Origin: Bacteroidales bacterium
GTDB taxonomy: Bacteria > Bacteroidota > Bacteroidia > Bacteroidales > Muribaculaceae
Reading direction: 5' to 3'
NCBI GenBank assembly: GCA_021205635.1
Contig: JAJPXC010000082.1
Coordinates: forward strand, 1-46,506
DNA length: 46,506 nt
Part shown: in pieces, positions 46,485-46,506 of the stretch
How positions within the stretch are numbered: position 1 is the first letter of the stretch
How the letters are laid out: each line of letters opens with the position of its first letter
The notes under the pieces: generated by a model
Told to the model about the DNA's origin: nothing
What the model saw: only the letters and a program-made list of their open reading frames with translations
The model's database searches: none
Position numbers and translations under genes: made by a program

Positions 46485-46506
46485 TCAATTGATTTGAAGA
46501 ACACTC

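Overview
The window comes from a GC-rich member of the Bacteroidota, most likely Bacteroidales and plausibly Muribaculaceae (the family is an inference). The evidence is a type IX secretion core operon, Bacteroidales-restricted families (DUF4827, DUF4922, the long NagB/PIG-L fusion, TIGR02757), a lack of Shine-Dalgarno sequences, and promoters of the Bacteroides type (-33 TTTG, -7 TAnnTTTG). No rRNA, tRNA, CRISPR array, phage or integrase was found.

Layout. 1-3.9 kb: tail of a low-molecular-weight tyrosine phosphatase, a small membrane protein, a DivIC-like division protein, cytidine deaminase, and a PhoB-type response regulator with its histidine kinase. 4.1-6.4 kb: a possible small RNA, then a NagB-like/PIG-L fusion whose NagB active site is degenerate. 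6.7-14.4 kb: an ECF sigma factor followed directly by porT, porP, porK/gldK, porL/gldL, porM/gldM and porN/gldN, the core of the type IX secretion system. 14.5-20.9 kb: an ATP-grasp-like protein, a DHH phosphoesterase, a DUF4827 lipoprotein, glmM, rpoN (with a REP-like insertion inside the coding frame) and a PAP2-like membrane protein.

21-37.4 kb: a long co-directional cell-wall recycling region. It holds an amidase_3-like secreted protein, a GT2 enzyme, a DUF4922 HIT-like protein, a SpoIID/LytB protein, an AmpG-like permease, NamZ (exo-N-acetylmuramidase), a D-lactate dehydrogenase-type flavo/Fe-S protein, MurT-like permease, MurK-like kinase, MurQ etherase and an SGNH hydrolase. The proposed flow is: the amidase and NamZ release muropeptides and MurNAc, MurT/AmpG import them, MurK phosphorylates MurNAc, MurQ yields GlcNAc-6-P plus D-lactate, and the oxidase burns the D-lactate. 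37.5-40.5 kb: a small type IX sorted protein translationally coupled to a GH18 chitinase-like protein, then serB. 40.5-46.5 kb: a YafQ-type toxin-antitoxin pair, tyrS, an aspartate-type aminotransferase, a TIGR02757 protein, a SemiSWEET, a REP-associated tyrosine transposase (RAYT) between clusters of its REP palindromes, and the start of a secreted protein.

The most unusual aspect is the repeat biology. Many gaps between co-directional genes carry tandem heptamers or octamers of several unrelated sequences (GTTAATG, TTTCTAG, TTTAAAG, ACTGAAA, GATACAGC, GTAATAAC), near-palindromic GTGCAC elements and two REP-like families. The GATACAGC octamer also sits inside the SpoIID-like coding sequence, where loss or gain of one unit would frameshift it, and a REP-like block sits in frame inside rpoN. 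Several genes have a -7 promoter box only 4-7 nt before the start codon, implying leaderless mRNAs.
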